DNA from: Pyrus communis
Lineage: Eukaryota; Streptophyta; Magnoliopsida; Rosales; Rosaceae
NCBI RefSeq assembly: GCF_963583255.1
Contig: NC_084811.1
Span: forward strand, 17,688,088-17,752,087
Length of the DNA: 64,000 nucleotides
Direction of reading: 5' to 3'
Position 1 is the stretch's first letter. Each line of letters begins with the position of its first letter. Below, piece after piece: positions 45,451 through 57,046 of this stretch. The translations under genes were made by a program, and so were the position numbers. Below the pieces are notes generated by a model. That model ran no database searches. It was not told the origin of the DNA and saw nothing but the letters and a program-made list of their open reading frames with translations.

Positions 45451-45857
45451 CAATGTTTATAATTGATAATTTTGTTTACTTGGAGAAATATTGTAGCTAT
45501 TTATTTATTTATTAAATTTTTTTTTAATTTTAAATTTTTAACTTGAAGATGTAAAGTATCAAATTGTTAGTACGATATCAATGCATTTTTTGTTGATTTG
45601 TTTTCAGGTTGTTGCTAAGGCAGAACAAAGCCACGAACAACAGTGCCGGTAAAGGCAGATAACAAAGAGGAGGTGGTGATATTGAAAATACCGGAGCTTT
45701 ACGGGCAAATCTATAAGAACATTGTTTTATCCGTCAAGAGTCGAGACCCCACTAGTGAATCTACAAAGACTCATAAACTAAAAATGAAACTGGGATAATT
45801 TCCAATGGAAGTGGCTCCTGCATTCTAGGAAAGTGGGTTCTATGTGGTAAGCAAAAT
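45451..45857 (+). other. Exon-like block ending at a splice-donor-like GTAAGC
   Basis: T-rich DNA ends TTTTCAG at 45602-45608. Then about 240 bp of less AT-rich DNA contains a short open stretch (VILKIPELYGQIYKNIVLS and on) broken by stops, ending TATGTG then GTAAGC at 45847-45852. The borders look like splice sites. Tekay-2 inserted five bases further on, after AAAAT (45853-45857). I do not recognise the product. Confidence 0.3.
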
Positions 45858-47265
45858 TGACACACCCCGACCGAGATCAGGGCATGCTGGCCGTCACGTG
45901 GAAGTGAAGTAACCATGTGCACAGTGCGGAAGCTAATACATAATAATAAAAGTACGAATAAATAAAAACCAGCTATACACCAAGTAAGAACCTACATGTG
46001 CAAGCGTCAGAGCACGAAGACCTAATGCAATCCGGGAGAAACAACACTACATAAACACACCCAAAGGTGGTCCTACATTGGTGATAATCTGTCAGATATG
46101 CTGGGAAAAATCCTCTGGGAAGCCACCACAAGTGCTAGCCAACTAGAACCTGGAGGGGCGCAAAACAGAAAGCGTGAGTGGGCAAAAACAAAGCTTTTCA
46201 AAACCATTTCATAAACAAAGTTCTAACCCCTCGTCGTAAAACCTGTATACTTCCCAGAAAAATAGAATATGTACATATATATAAGTCATGCTCGAAAATA
46301 TGCCATGTCAAATGCCTCTAAATAGAATGCAAGTGCTTAGGAAATGTCAAATCAATGCCATGAAATCTGTCAGCCGGAGTCACCTAACGTGACCTGTACG
46401 GCTGGATCTAGAGCTCAAATCTCCATCTCACTAACTATACCTGCACACGAGTCGGAACCACCTAAAGTGGTATGTACGACAGGACTGGGTGTATAATAAG
46501 TACGCTCAAGTGCTACGATCACGTGAAGGCTGGGCGAATAATCGCGGGTCACCTACGAGTCGGAACCACCTAAAGTGGTCTGTACGACAGGACTGTGCAC
46601 CTAACTTGGATCCAAGATGAGTGTGTGGTGCGGGATGTGAACATCACGTGAAGGACTGTGCCCAACTCTGGGCGGGAGCACTAACACCGGGGGTGTAGGT
46701 TATGAGCTCTCTATGCATCTCAAATCACTACTGAACATAAACATAAACCATTACTTACCTGGCACTTACTTGTGCGTCCGCAACACCAACATACACATAT
46801 ATATATGCTACTAATAATGCATAAACAAACGGCAAACATAATGCATGGCATATAAACGTATAAACGTTTCATTTCACTTTCTGGGAAAAACATAAGTATA
46901 TAGGTATATACGGAAAACCAAAGGCCCACTCACTGGTATGTAGAAGGGTCGTAAGCCCCTTGCCTCGAGTGACCGCGCTAGTCCTCGGGATAAGTCTCAC
47001 CTATATGCGAAACAACTATAAAAACGTTCATTTTAAAGCACATAACCAACCTTACGAAATAACTTCTCATACAATGCTCAAATAGGGTGTATGAATACAC
47101 CAACGTGATCTACTCAACCTCAGGAACATCCCCATATTTTTAGAAAAATTTTCCGACGCCGCACGCGCCGCCCACGCGTAGGCACGTGCCTGGCACACTG
47201 ACAGTGTCAGTTAACGCCGTCAGGAATATTCCGTTAACTTTGACGGATTCCGTTAACGCCTTTAG
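45858..47265 (-). repeat. Tekay-2 3' LTR, truncated
   Basis: Begins TGACACACCCCGACC like the other Tekay LTRs and follows 61934-63345 closely. It ends abruptly after GACGGATTCCGTTAACGCC, where GGTGGTTAAGTGATATG of an Athila-type LTR begins. Dyads GTCACCTAACGTGAC and CCACCTAAAGTGG are kept. Confidence 0.9.
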
Positions 47266-47737
47266 GTGGTTAAGTGATATGATATGTGGTTATGATATGA
47301 TAAGTGGTTAAGTGGTGATGGTAAGTGATAAGTGATTAAGTGATATGATATGTGGTGATGATAAGTGATAAGTGCATGTGGGTTAACTAATGAAGGAAAT
47401 GCATGTGCAATGACAATGTGTTAGAATGGATGTGTGTTATGCATGGCATGATTGGGATTAGGAAAGGTTTAAATGTCCTAAAACTAAAGAGAACAAGGTT
47501 CCAACACTTTGGCTCCAATTAGGTCTTCAATTTCGTCCAACACTTTGGCTTCAAGCATAAGCTATCCGTCCTTAGCCCAAAAGTGCTCCAAAAGTCTCCA
47601 AAATGCATCTTTTTGCTCCTTTAGCCCTTTGGACCTACAAACACACGAAAATAGCTTAAAGTACTAAAATAACTAAAGAAACATAACGTAAATGTACGAG
47701 AACAAGCCATTTAAGTCGCATAAATATGCTCCTATCA
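47266..47737 (-). repeat. Terminal fragment of an Athila-2-type LTR
   Basis: Matches about the last 472 bp of the Athila-2 LTR (53470-53941), ending TATGCTCCTATCA at the intact LTR terminus. Its other side is broken into Tekay LTR sequence. So an insertion into the Tekay-2 RT was followed by a deletion that removed the rest of the LTR, RNase H, integrase and part of the Tekay LTR. Confidence 0.9.
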
Positions 47738-48657
47738 TCCACCAAGATACCTTGAGCTGAAATGATGTGCCCCAAAAATGTAACTTGGTCTAACCAAAAC
47801 TAGCACTTGCTAAACTTAGCATACAATTGGTGTTCCCTCAACCTTTTCAACACCAAAGTAAGATGTCGAACATGCTCCGCCTTCGACTTAGAATACACTA
47901 GAATGTCGTCGATGAAAACAATAACAAACCTTTCCAAATATGGCTGGAATACTCGGTTCATCAAATCCATAAAAGTAGCTGGTGCATTCGTCAATCCAAA
48001 TGGCATAACCAGAAACTCGTAATGACCATAACGAGTCCCGAAAGCTGTCTTAGGAACATCATCCCTACTAATCTTCAGCTGATAATATCCAGACCTCAAG
48101 TCAATTTTGGAGAATACACAAGCACCTCGAAGCTGATCAAATAAATCATCAATACGCGGCAACGGATAACGGTTTTTAATCGTTACCCGATTCAATTGCC
48201 AGTAATCAATACATAGCCTCAAAGTTCTGTCTTTCTTCCTCACAAACAACACTGGAACTCCCCAAGGTGAAGTACTAGGCTGAATAAAACCCTTATCCAT
48301 TAATTCCTGCAACTGAACTTTCAATTCCCTCAACTCAGCAGGAGCCATACGATAGGGAGTCAAAGATATAGGACTAGCACCTGGAAGTAAGTCAATGGTG
48401 AACTCTATGTCTCGGTATGGCGGCAAACCAGGTAAATCCTCAGGGAAAACATCAGGAAAATGTCTGACTACCCTTACATCCTCCACACTACTAGGAACAA
48501 CATCATCCAACACCACATGAGCTAAGTACCCTTGGCAACCAGATAACAACCTTTTCACTCGCATAGCCGAAATAACGCCATGTCTCACCCCACACTGCTC
48601 GCCCACAAAAGTAACCACAGGTAATCCAAGACGATGGAAAGTAACTATTTTTCGGTA
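47738..48657 (-). pseudogene. Tekay-2 protease end and reverse transcriptase, truncated
   Basis: Shows [64 protein letters not shown] (Arg replaced by Trp in the usual CIDYRQLN), [28 protein letters not shown] and [16 protein letters not shown] at 47800-47802 follows YAKFSKC, and the gene is cut at 47738 by the LTR fragment. No RNase H or integrase follows. Confidence 0.9.
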
Positions 48658-49582
48658 TTAATCAATATTGGCACGATTGAAATGCAACCAATCCGTGCCC
48701 AGAATCACATCAAAGTCAACAATGTCCAATGGGACAAGATCAGCTGGCATAATAACATCCTTCACCATCACTGGACATCCTAGGTACACACGATCTACAA
48801 TACATCTCTCCCCTCTAGGCATAGCAAACTCTAAATCATACCCTAGAGGTGTAGGGTGAGGTTGCGTCACTTGAGCAAATGTATGAGAAATCACAGAATG
48901 TGTAGCACCACAGTTAATTAATACTCTAGCCAAATAACCAAGGATATTTAACGTACCCATGATCAAGTCTAGATTGTTTTCAGCGTCCTGCAAAGAGATG
49001 TTGTGAATACGCCCCTGGGTCTGCTGCCATCCGCCATGACTTCTACTCGTCTGGCCACCACGACTCTGTGTACCACGCCCTTGACTGGGCTGACCAGACT
49101 GCCTCGAAGACCCTGCACTACTCGCAGCAATCTCCCCCTGCTGAGACTGTCTTCCCTGAAACCACTGAGACCCGTCTGCTGGAACTGGAGGATACGGCAT
49201 ATAGCCACCAGAATATTGGGGATAACCACCCTGAGAATATGGATCCTGGGGATATGGATACTGTCATGAGGCATAAGGAACAACATTGCCCTAATAGTAA
49301 TAGGCACCACCTCGACCCGTCTGCCCGTAGCTACCAGGACCAAGAACCTGCTGTATCGGTGCAGGTGGTGGCAAGAAAGTCTGCTGGGGCCTCTGCTGAC
49401 TCTGGGGACAGTTTGCAACCCGATGTCCCATCTGCCCATACGTAAAGCAACCGCCGCTGCCTCACCTACACTCACCAAAATGTCGATTATTACACCTACG
49501 GCAAACTGGGGCCCTACCTTTACCAGCATCACCCTGCCTCTGGCCTCTAGCACCACCAGCAAACCTACCACCACGACCCTGA
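48658..49582 (-). pseudogene. Tekay-2 gag tail and aspartic protease, active-site mutant
   Basis: Zinc-knuckle neighbourhood and a Gln/Gly/Tyr-rich gag tail lead to HNISLQDAENNLDLIMGTL and the protease active site, which reads VLINCGATHS. The catalytic Asp is Asn here (Tekay-1 has VLIDCGA). The flap-side strand VDFDVILGTDWL is kept, then a stop at 48658-48660. The upstream gag is cut at 49583-49587 by the duplication CCAGT of the solo LTR. Confidence 0.88.
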
Positions 49583-51395
49583 CCAGTTGCATTTACGTTA
49601 TGTTTCTTTAGTTATTTTAGTACTTTAAGCTATTTTCGTGTGTTTATAGGTCCAAAGGGCTAAAGGAGCAAAAAGATGCATTTTGGAGACTTTTGGAGCA
49701 CTTTTGGGCTAAGGATGGATAGCTTATGCTTGGAGCCAAAGTGTTGGACGAAATTGAAGACCTAATTGAAGACCAAAGTGTTGGAACCTTGTTCTCTTTA
49801 GTTCTAGGACATTTAAACCTTTCCTATATCCATTGCACATGCATTCCTTTAATCTACATTCATCACCACAAACATTCCACATGCATTCATCAACATATCT
49901 AGTTGTCACTCACATGCATTTCCTTTAATCATTCAAACATACACTCCCATTAATTAAACCATTCAGCCACATTTTCACCAACAACAAGCCCATGCCGTGA
50001 GTTCCCTACATTTCCAGCATATTCACATGCATTCCATCCTTTAAAACAACCCACATGCACTTTAATCATTCAATCACACATCACCCATTCCCCTTTGCCG
50101 TGCAAAACATGCACATTCATTCACCTTTCTCCCAAAACCGTGCATATCATTCCCCTCACTCTTTGTTTATTTCAGCCACATATCCAACTCACATGCAATC
50201 CCTTTAATTAATTCAACCTAGCTTTAATTCACATGCACAAACCTCTCATTGCCGTGGCTACCCATCCCAATTCCAGCTTTCACATGCTTTCACATGCATT
50301 TTCAGATTGTCCCCTTGCACATGCAGCCACATATTCATTGCACATGCATTTCCAACCCACATGCATCCTTTAATCATTCAAACATGCAGCCACATTCCCT
50401 CTTAGCTGTCCCCATTTCACCTATAAATAAGCATCCATTGCATTCATTTTAATTCAATTCTTCCATTTCAGAAATTCACCCATTCCCACATCAAAACTGC
50501 CCTTTGGCCGTGAGTCCCTATTAATCCAAACACCACCAGAAATCCAACCATTCCCCATCCCTCCAAAACACTTCACACTATCCCAAAACTCACCTTAGAC
50601 CTTGTGATACAACAACGAGGAAGAGAAGAGTGCCTAAACGTTCATACAATTCAAGTTTGAGTTGTTGGAATGTTTAGGTGTTTCTTTGATCTCAATGTTT
50701 AAATTCAATTCTCTTTGTTTTGTACGTATGAGGAATGGAAGAGAAGAGTGCCTAAACGTTCATACAATTCAAGTTTGAGTTGTTGGAATGTTTAGGTGTT
50801 TCTTTGATTTCAAAGTTATGAGGAACTAAACCCCCCCTTGGCTAGGGGGGGATTCGAAATATATGTTTATGCTTGCATTTTGATTTGATTACTTCTAATT
50901 GCGTTTCATAAGTTGTGGATTCAATTTGTTTAACCGTTTGATTGATAACTTATTTATGTATGTTTATTGAGAATGCGCGCTTAATTTTCATGCATGAATA
51001 TGACGCTAGAATATAAGTGAGTTTCACCTAATAGTTACGAACTTATATTCGCAAGTAGTGGAGGTTGCTTATAAACAATCGCGTTAAACGAATTCTTGGC
51101 ATAAGTTTCATGCGTATTCCATAGTAACGAATGCCTCGTCAACACTTATAATTTTCATAGAGCGTAATGATTCTTGCTTGTATCTCTATTATGCAATCAT
51201 GTAGAGGAGTTGTGGGGAATGTTTTGGGTTGTCGTATGCAATCATCCAATCCAATAACGTTAGGAAGATTTGAAAGTTAATTTAAGCGGACCTAATTAAC
51301 TTGGAGTGTTGAGAATTCATGGTTTATTGAAATGCAATTGGAAATCGTTTTATTATGCAAGTGTAACATGTATGGAGATGAACCCCATAGCTATT

Positions 51396-53941
51396 TGATG
51401 CGTGATTTATACGCACACAAATTAAACCCTCTTTTCGTCAAATTGTAGTATATGTATAAGTAGGGATCGTTCTAGACCGGGGATTAGGAGGGATTGTTAA
51501 TCACTTGGATTTGACTCAAAAAAAAACGTAAAAACACAAAATAAATGTATTTCTAACTAATCTAACACTTTAAAATAAATGGGGGATTGGTTTTGGACGA
51601 AATTAAACTAAAATAGAAACTTGGAAACAAAACAGATTGTACAAACGAAATTGATGGAATAGAATGAAGAAAAAAACTAGTTAGAGGGTTCCTTATCCAC
51701 ACATGAACATAAGCATATAATTTGACTCCCAGTTATGACTTCAACAAACGATGAATGACAATGCTCCAAGTTAATTAGGTCCGCTTAAATTAACCGTCAG
51801 ATTTCCCTAGATTCATTGGATTGAATGGGATACGCATTACAACCAAATTATTCCTAATCAAAGTCTCTCACATGGAATACGCATGATAGAGACATTCAAC
51901 AAAGATCATTAAGTTCAACGGAAATCATAAACATTGACTAGGCATTCATAACTATGGAATACGCATGTTAATCCAGCCTAGGGTTTACTAAACACAATCG
52001 TGACTAGCGATTTTTACTACTCATGAATATAAGTTCATAACGATTAGGTGAAATTCCCTTATATCCTAGCATCAAGTCTTAGGCATGCAAATTAAGTGTC
52101 GACCCTCAACCCACATACATAAACAAGTTCTTAATCAAAACAGAAAAGTAACCCACATCTAAAGTTCATGAATTCATAACTGGAGTAAATCAAATCATAA
52201 CCAACATATGTCCATGGCTTCAAATTCGCCTCTAACTAAAAAGAAATTAGTTTCACATGTTTAACATAATTGAATAACAAGTTAAATTAAACATGAAAAC
52301 AGAAACAAGAAAAGAAAGAACAAATGGATGGAAAGTTAGCTACAGGGTTCATCTCCACATATGTTATACTTGCATAATAAAACGATTTCCAATTGCATTT
52401 CAACAAATCATTAATTCTCAACGCCCCGGGTCAATTAGGTCCGCTTAAATTAACCGTCAAGTTTTCCTTAAGTTAATGAATTGGATGGGTTAGCGCAACG
52501 CAATTCACAACATTCTCCAAAAGTCCTTTACGTGAAAAGCACAATAAAGATACAATCAAAGATCATTAAGCATCATGAAAACTTTAAGTGTTGACGAGGC
52601 ATTCGTTACTATGGAATACGCATGAAACTTATGCCAAGAATTTATTTAACGCGATTGTTTATAAGCAACCTCCACTACTTGTGAATATAAGTTCGTAACT
52701 ATTAGGTGAAACTCACTTATATTCTAGCGTCATATTGATGCATGAAAATTAAGCGCGCATTCTTAATAAACATTCATAAATAAGTTATCAATCAAACGGT
52801 TAAACAAATTGAACCACAACTTATGAAACGCAATTAGAATTAATCAAATCAAAATGCAAGCATAAACATATATTTCGAATCACCCCCTAGCTAAAGGGGG
52901 TTTAGTTTATTATAACTTTGAAATCAAAGAAATACCTAAACATTCCAACAACTCAAACTTGAATTGTATGAACGTTTAGGCACTCTTCTCTTCCATTCCT
53001 CATACATACAAAACAAAGAGAATTGAATTTAAACTTTGAAATCAAAGAAACACCTAAACATTCCAACAACTCACACTTGAATTGTATGAACGTTTAGGCC
53101 CTCTTATCTTCCTCGTTGTTGTAGCACAAGGTCTAAGGTGAGGTTTGGGGGATTATGGAAATGGATGAGGAGTGGTGTTTGGATTATAAGGGAATGGATG
53201 GGAAGCTCACGGCTAGGGAAGGGAGAATGTGTTTGTAATGTGTTGTGGATGAAAATGAGATGTGAATGAATGAATGAATGCAAGGGTATTTATAGGAGTA
53301 GTGGAGGGAACATATGGCTATGTCATTTGTAGGTGAAGTAGGTGGATGTTGTAGGTGAAGTAGGTGGATGTTGTAGGTGAAGTGGATGTTGTAGGTGAAG
53401 TAGGTGGATGTTGTAGGTGAAGTAGGTGGATGTTGTAGGTGAAGTAGGTGGATGATATGTTAAGTGATAAGTGATAAGTGATATGATATGTGGTTATGAT
53501 ATGATAAGTGGTTAAGTGGTGATGATAAGTGATAAGTGATTAAGTGATATGATATGTGGTGATGATAAGTGATAAGTGCATGTGGGTTAACTAATGAAGG
53601 AAATGCATGTGCAATGACAATGTGTTAGAATGGATGTGTGTTATGCATGGCATGATTGGGATTAGGAAAGGTTTAAATGTCCTAAAACTAAAGAGAACAA
53701 GGTTCCAACACTTTGGCTCCAATTAGGTCTTCAATTTCGTCCAACACTTTGGCTGCAAGCATAAGCTATCCGTCCTTAGCCCAAAAGTGCTCCAAAAGTC
53801 TCCAAAATGCATCTTTTTGCTCCTTTAGCCCTTTGGACCTATAAACACACGAAAATAGCTTAAAGTACTAAAATAACTAAAGAAACATAACGTAAATGCA
53901 CGAGAACAAGCCATTTAAGTCGCATGAATATGCTCCTATCA
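51396..53941 (-). repeat. Athila-2 3' LTR (2546 bp), modular
   Basis: TGATGCGTGATTT to GCTCCTATCA on the plus strand. Two related modules (51678-52262 and 52334-52910) share ATTAGGTCCGCTTAAATTAA and the order of neighbouring motifs. A 118-bp duplication lies at 52915-53100 (ACTTTGAAATCAAAGAAA twice, at 52915 and 53033), a 22-bp minisatellite at 53329-53454, then GTGATAAGTG repeats. Confidence 0.92.
53329..53454. repeat. 22-bp minisatellite in Athila-2 LTR
   Basis: Six units of GTAGGTGAAGTAGGTGGATGTT, the third shortened to 18 bp. The identical array is at 59972-60097 in the other LTR. Both LTRs derive from one template, so the array predates insertion. Confidence 0.92.
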
Positions 53942-55759
53942 AATACCCCCACACTTAGCTTTTGCTAGTCCTCGAGCAAAACAAAACAACAAGAGAACAC
54001 GAAACTAGACAAAACGAACAAAACACAACCTACACCTTCCAACAATCGTCTCACGGATTTCCAATGCACATGACAAGTTAAAAATCATTAGTCCCATAGA
54101 TTTTAGTCATCTTCACACTTGAGTACATTCTTAATCATAGTCACCACATACTATTTCACAATTAAGCATTTAAAACCATGTTTTGAATGTAGTAACATGC
54201 CTTAGAGAATTTGCTCAATTCCTTACAAGATATGCACTCGATTTTCACTCAGAATTTCTAACTACACACCCTAATCTAGTCATATGTGAGAAGGTTGATG
54301 TAACATGAAAACGAACACTCACATATATGTATCACAAAGAACGCAATTTCTGGAGTTAATAAGCATGTTTAGATATGATCTCCTGAATGGAATGCTACTA
54401 CTTAGACGCGAGAACCAGTGACACCATATGCTCATACCAAGTTCAAACTCCACAAATTGAAATACACAACACTCAAGATAGAAGTCAAGGGTTGTAACGG
54501 GGCTTGGGGTATGTGGATAACAAAGAAGGGATATGGAAAACAAAGGTTCTTAAAGAAATAGTGAGCAAAGCATTTGAATCAACTTAGAAATCACTTTTGA
54601 ATGAAAACTCAACTTTTGAACAAAAAGGGAGAATTTAGACAATTTACGCCCAGAATTGGTGTTTTGGAACCTTTCTTCAATCACTTATTCTTTCATTTTT
54701 TTTTTTTTTTTTTTTCAAGCTCTTTTTTCTTTCTCTCTTTCTTTTCTCTTGAATCTCAAAACATCAACACTTAAACATTCTCTCCCCCACACTTATTTTC
54801 TTTCATAATGTAACTCAAAAGGAATTCAATTAAGTCATGCTCACTATCTTTTAAGAACAAGGGTGGGGATTGTCCTAAACTAGGCTAGGTGAGGAAAATG
54901 TGGGTAAACAAAGAATAAAGGCTAAACAAGGCTCAACGGGGTTAAAACTTACAACATATACGAAGTATGTGAAGTAAGGCTATTTGGCTATGGTGGTGGT
55001 CACTACACAACTTCTTCTTGAATATGTGTTATGCAAATCAATAACATGCTTTGAATAAAATGGGCATGAGTTCTAGCATTTAGTTCTATCATGATACAAT
55101 TGCATTCTAAGTAGCAACCAAGCAAGGAATAATGAGATCATGCAACAACTTTAGAAAATAAAGAATCACAGAAAATAACTCTCCAAAGAAAGTAATGGCT
55201 CGAGTCTCACAGGGATGTAGCGTTTGTTTGAGTTTCTTCCTTCAAGCATGTTACAAAAACGAATTTTTCTTTTATGATTGCATGTGAAGTCATACATTAT
55301 AACCATAACCAAGCATATACCAAGAGTAAATCAAACTTTTCTCTATGTTTATAACTCTTTCTAACCGTCATGCAATTATAAACCAAATCCTTATCATTGT
55401 GTTGGAAGGTACCCTAAGACACAAACACACAAAAACGACTTTTAAAACAACTCTTTTTGGGTTTTTCAAAACAATTTTTCAAATTTTTATGGGATTTTCG
55501 AATTATAAAACAAAACACACTAAAACACTCTAAAACAACTTAAAAACACCTTAAAACAACAAGGAACAACATTAGAAGTTATGGTGGATAAAATCCCACG
55601 TATTTGCATTAAATATACTTAGTTACCCCCCCACACTTAAATCAAACATTGTCCTCAATGTTTTAAGCATAGATTCACACAAAACATAAGTAAACACACA
55701 AAAAGCATTTAAACATACTAAACATGGCAGAATGTAATTAACAAAGAGAAGAGTTTAGA
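53942..55759 (-). other. Athila-2 3' non-coding region with purine tract
   Basis: Starts with the purine tract (minus strand GTGTGGGGGTATT), then about 1.8 kb resembling 10039-11790 of Athila-1: CACTTAGCTTTTGCTAGTCC, a poly(T) near 54696-54717, and ATTGTCCTCAATGTTTTAAG near 55650. No gene. Confidence 0.8.
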
Positions 55760-57046
55760 GACGCAAATCTGGTTATGGAGTGTAAATTCCCTCTTCTCCT
55801 TGGTGATTGCACTGAGGCTTGATCTTGGTGATTCCACAGGGGTTCCTCCCATCATTGATTTTCCTTTGTGCTACTCTTGATCTGGGCAGCAGGATTCTTT
55901 TGGTCTCCCCCGAAGGTCTGAGCTTACTCCTTTGGTCTGTTTCTTTGTTCAATCTTTCCAATTCGTATTGAAAAGGGTTGGAGGATAACTCAGCCTAAGT
56001 TTGTCTCCACATGCTTCAATGTATCATTTTCCCCTTGCCTTACTTGCTCCCCCTTGCAGAAGTGGTCCCTTCTCTGGAAGTGTATCAACCGTTGAAGATG
56101 ACTACTCGAGAGCAACGCTAGGTAAGCAATCAGGAATAGATTCCAGGCAGTTGGCTCCAGATCGGAAGACTGACTCCAAGTGCCGGCTGATTGCTTCTTT
56201 TACTTTGCCATGCGAGTAAGAACAAGGACAAAGAAAAAGACAGGGAAAAAGCATGATATGAGATACTTTTGCTTTAGACCTTGATGATATGAGATACCTT
56301 TGCTTTTGAAGAAACGGCGAATGAAGCAGCACATGTATTTGTTGTGGTTGTCTCCACATGCTTCGATCGACCGTTTTCTTCTGCCTCATTTGTACTCCAG
56401 GTTTCTGGTATCTTCTTTGGGGGAGAAAAAATTGAGTATTTCAAGAGGCTTTGCTGGGAGTGCGCCCTCAGAGGTAAGGAAGAGTTGGGCATTTTCTTCA
56501 GGTTTGCCTTGCCATAAAAGACGAAGGTCGACATATATAGAGATAATATCAAGTGGTGGTACTGTTCTTTTACCCTTGTCGACAAATGTCTCTTCGATAT
56601 CAGAACGACGCCTCTTTGATTTCTGAGCAGGCGCCCCTTCGATTTCTGAACGACGCCCCTCCGCTTTCTGAACGACACGTGGTAGTGCGGATGCGGCTCC
56701 TTTTGACAAAGCTGCACGCGTTTTCTGAAAAGCAGAGAAAGCGTCGCCGAACTTTGCGCTTGTCGGCTAAAGATGTGTAGTTGTGATGATGGCCTCCACG
56801 TGTTGTCTGAAAAGAAGAAATCTTTTGACAAAGTTGAACGCGCCTTCTGAAAAGCCGAGAAAGCGTCGCCTAAATTACGCCGGAAATTCCGGCTTTTTGA
56901 ATTGGTGGACGCGTCGCCTTGGCTTTTTTTATTGAGCTATTGATCACCACAACAAACACACTCTGAAGATTTCCCATTCTTGAAAACCGACTTCGGCCCT
57001 TTGAAATTTAACTTCATCCTCCCCTTCTTTTTGAACACTTTTGAAA
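55760..57046 (+). promoter_or_regulatory. Cassette upstream region, repeat-rich putative promoter
   Basis: Absent from Athila-1. It has a repeat TTGTCTCCACATGCTTC (56007 and about 56350), a 32-bp tandem repeat with ATGATATGAGATAC (56252, 56284), degenerate repeats TTTCTGAACGACGCC (56595-56690), and a duplicated block CTTTTGACAAAG..GCGTCGCC (56699-56748, 56823-56870). There is a G-box CACGTG at 56676-56681 and a dyad GCCGGAAATTCCGGC at 56879-56893. GC content rises toward the gene. No TATA box is obvious; promoter role is inferred. Confidence 0.5.

Noticed and set aside
47266..49582. Tekay-2 middle part as a separate small transposon between inverted Athila LTR ends
   Set aside because: The LTR ends flanking it belong to different events: the left is a broken fragment, the right a solo LTR with its own CCAGT duplication whose partner is at 61056.
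56102..56831. Minus-strand ORFs at 56102-56389, 56274-56831 and 56386-56709 as element genes
   Set aside because: They overlap each other and the repeat-rich upstream region of the plus-strand cassette gene, and show no domain. Kept only as a possibility if expression is found.
56879..56900. Dyad GCCGGAAATTCCGGC followed by TTTTT as a bacterial-type terminator
   Set aside because: The DNA is plant nuclear and the dyad precedes a gene; a Rho-independent terminator makes no sense here. Noted only as a dyad in the putative promoter.
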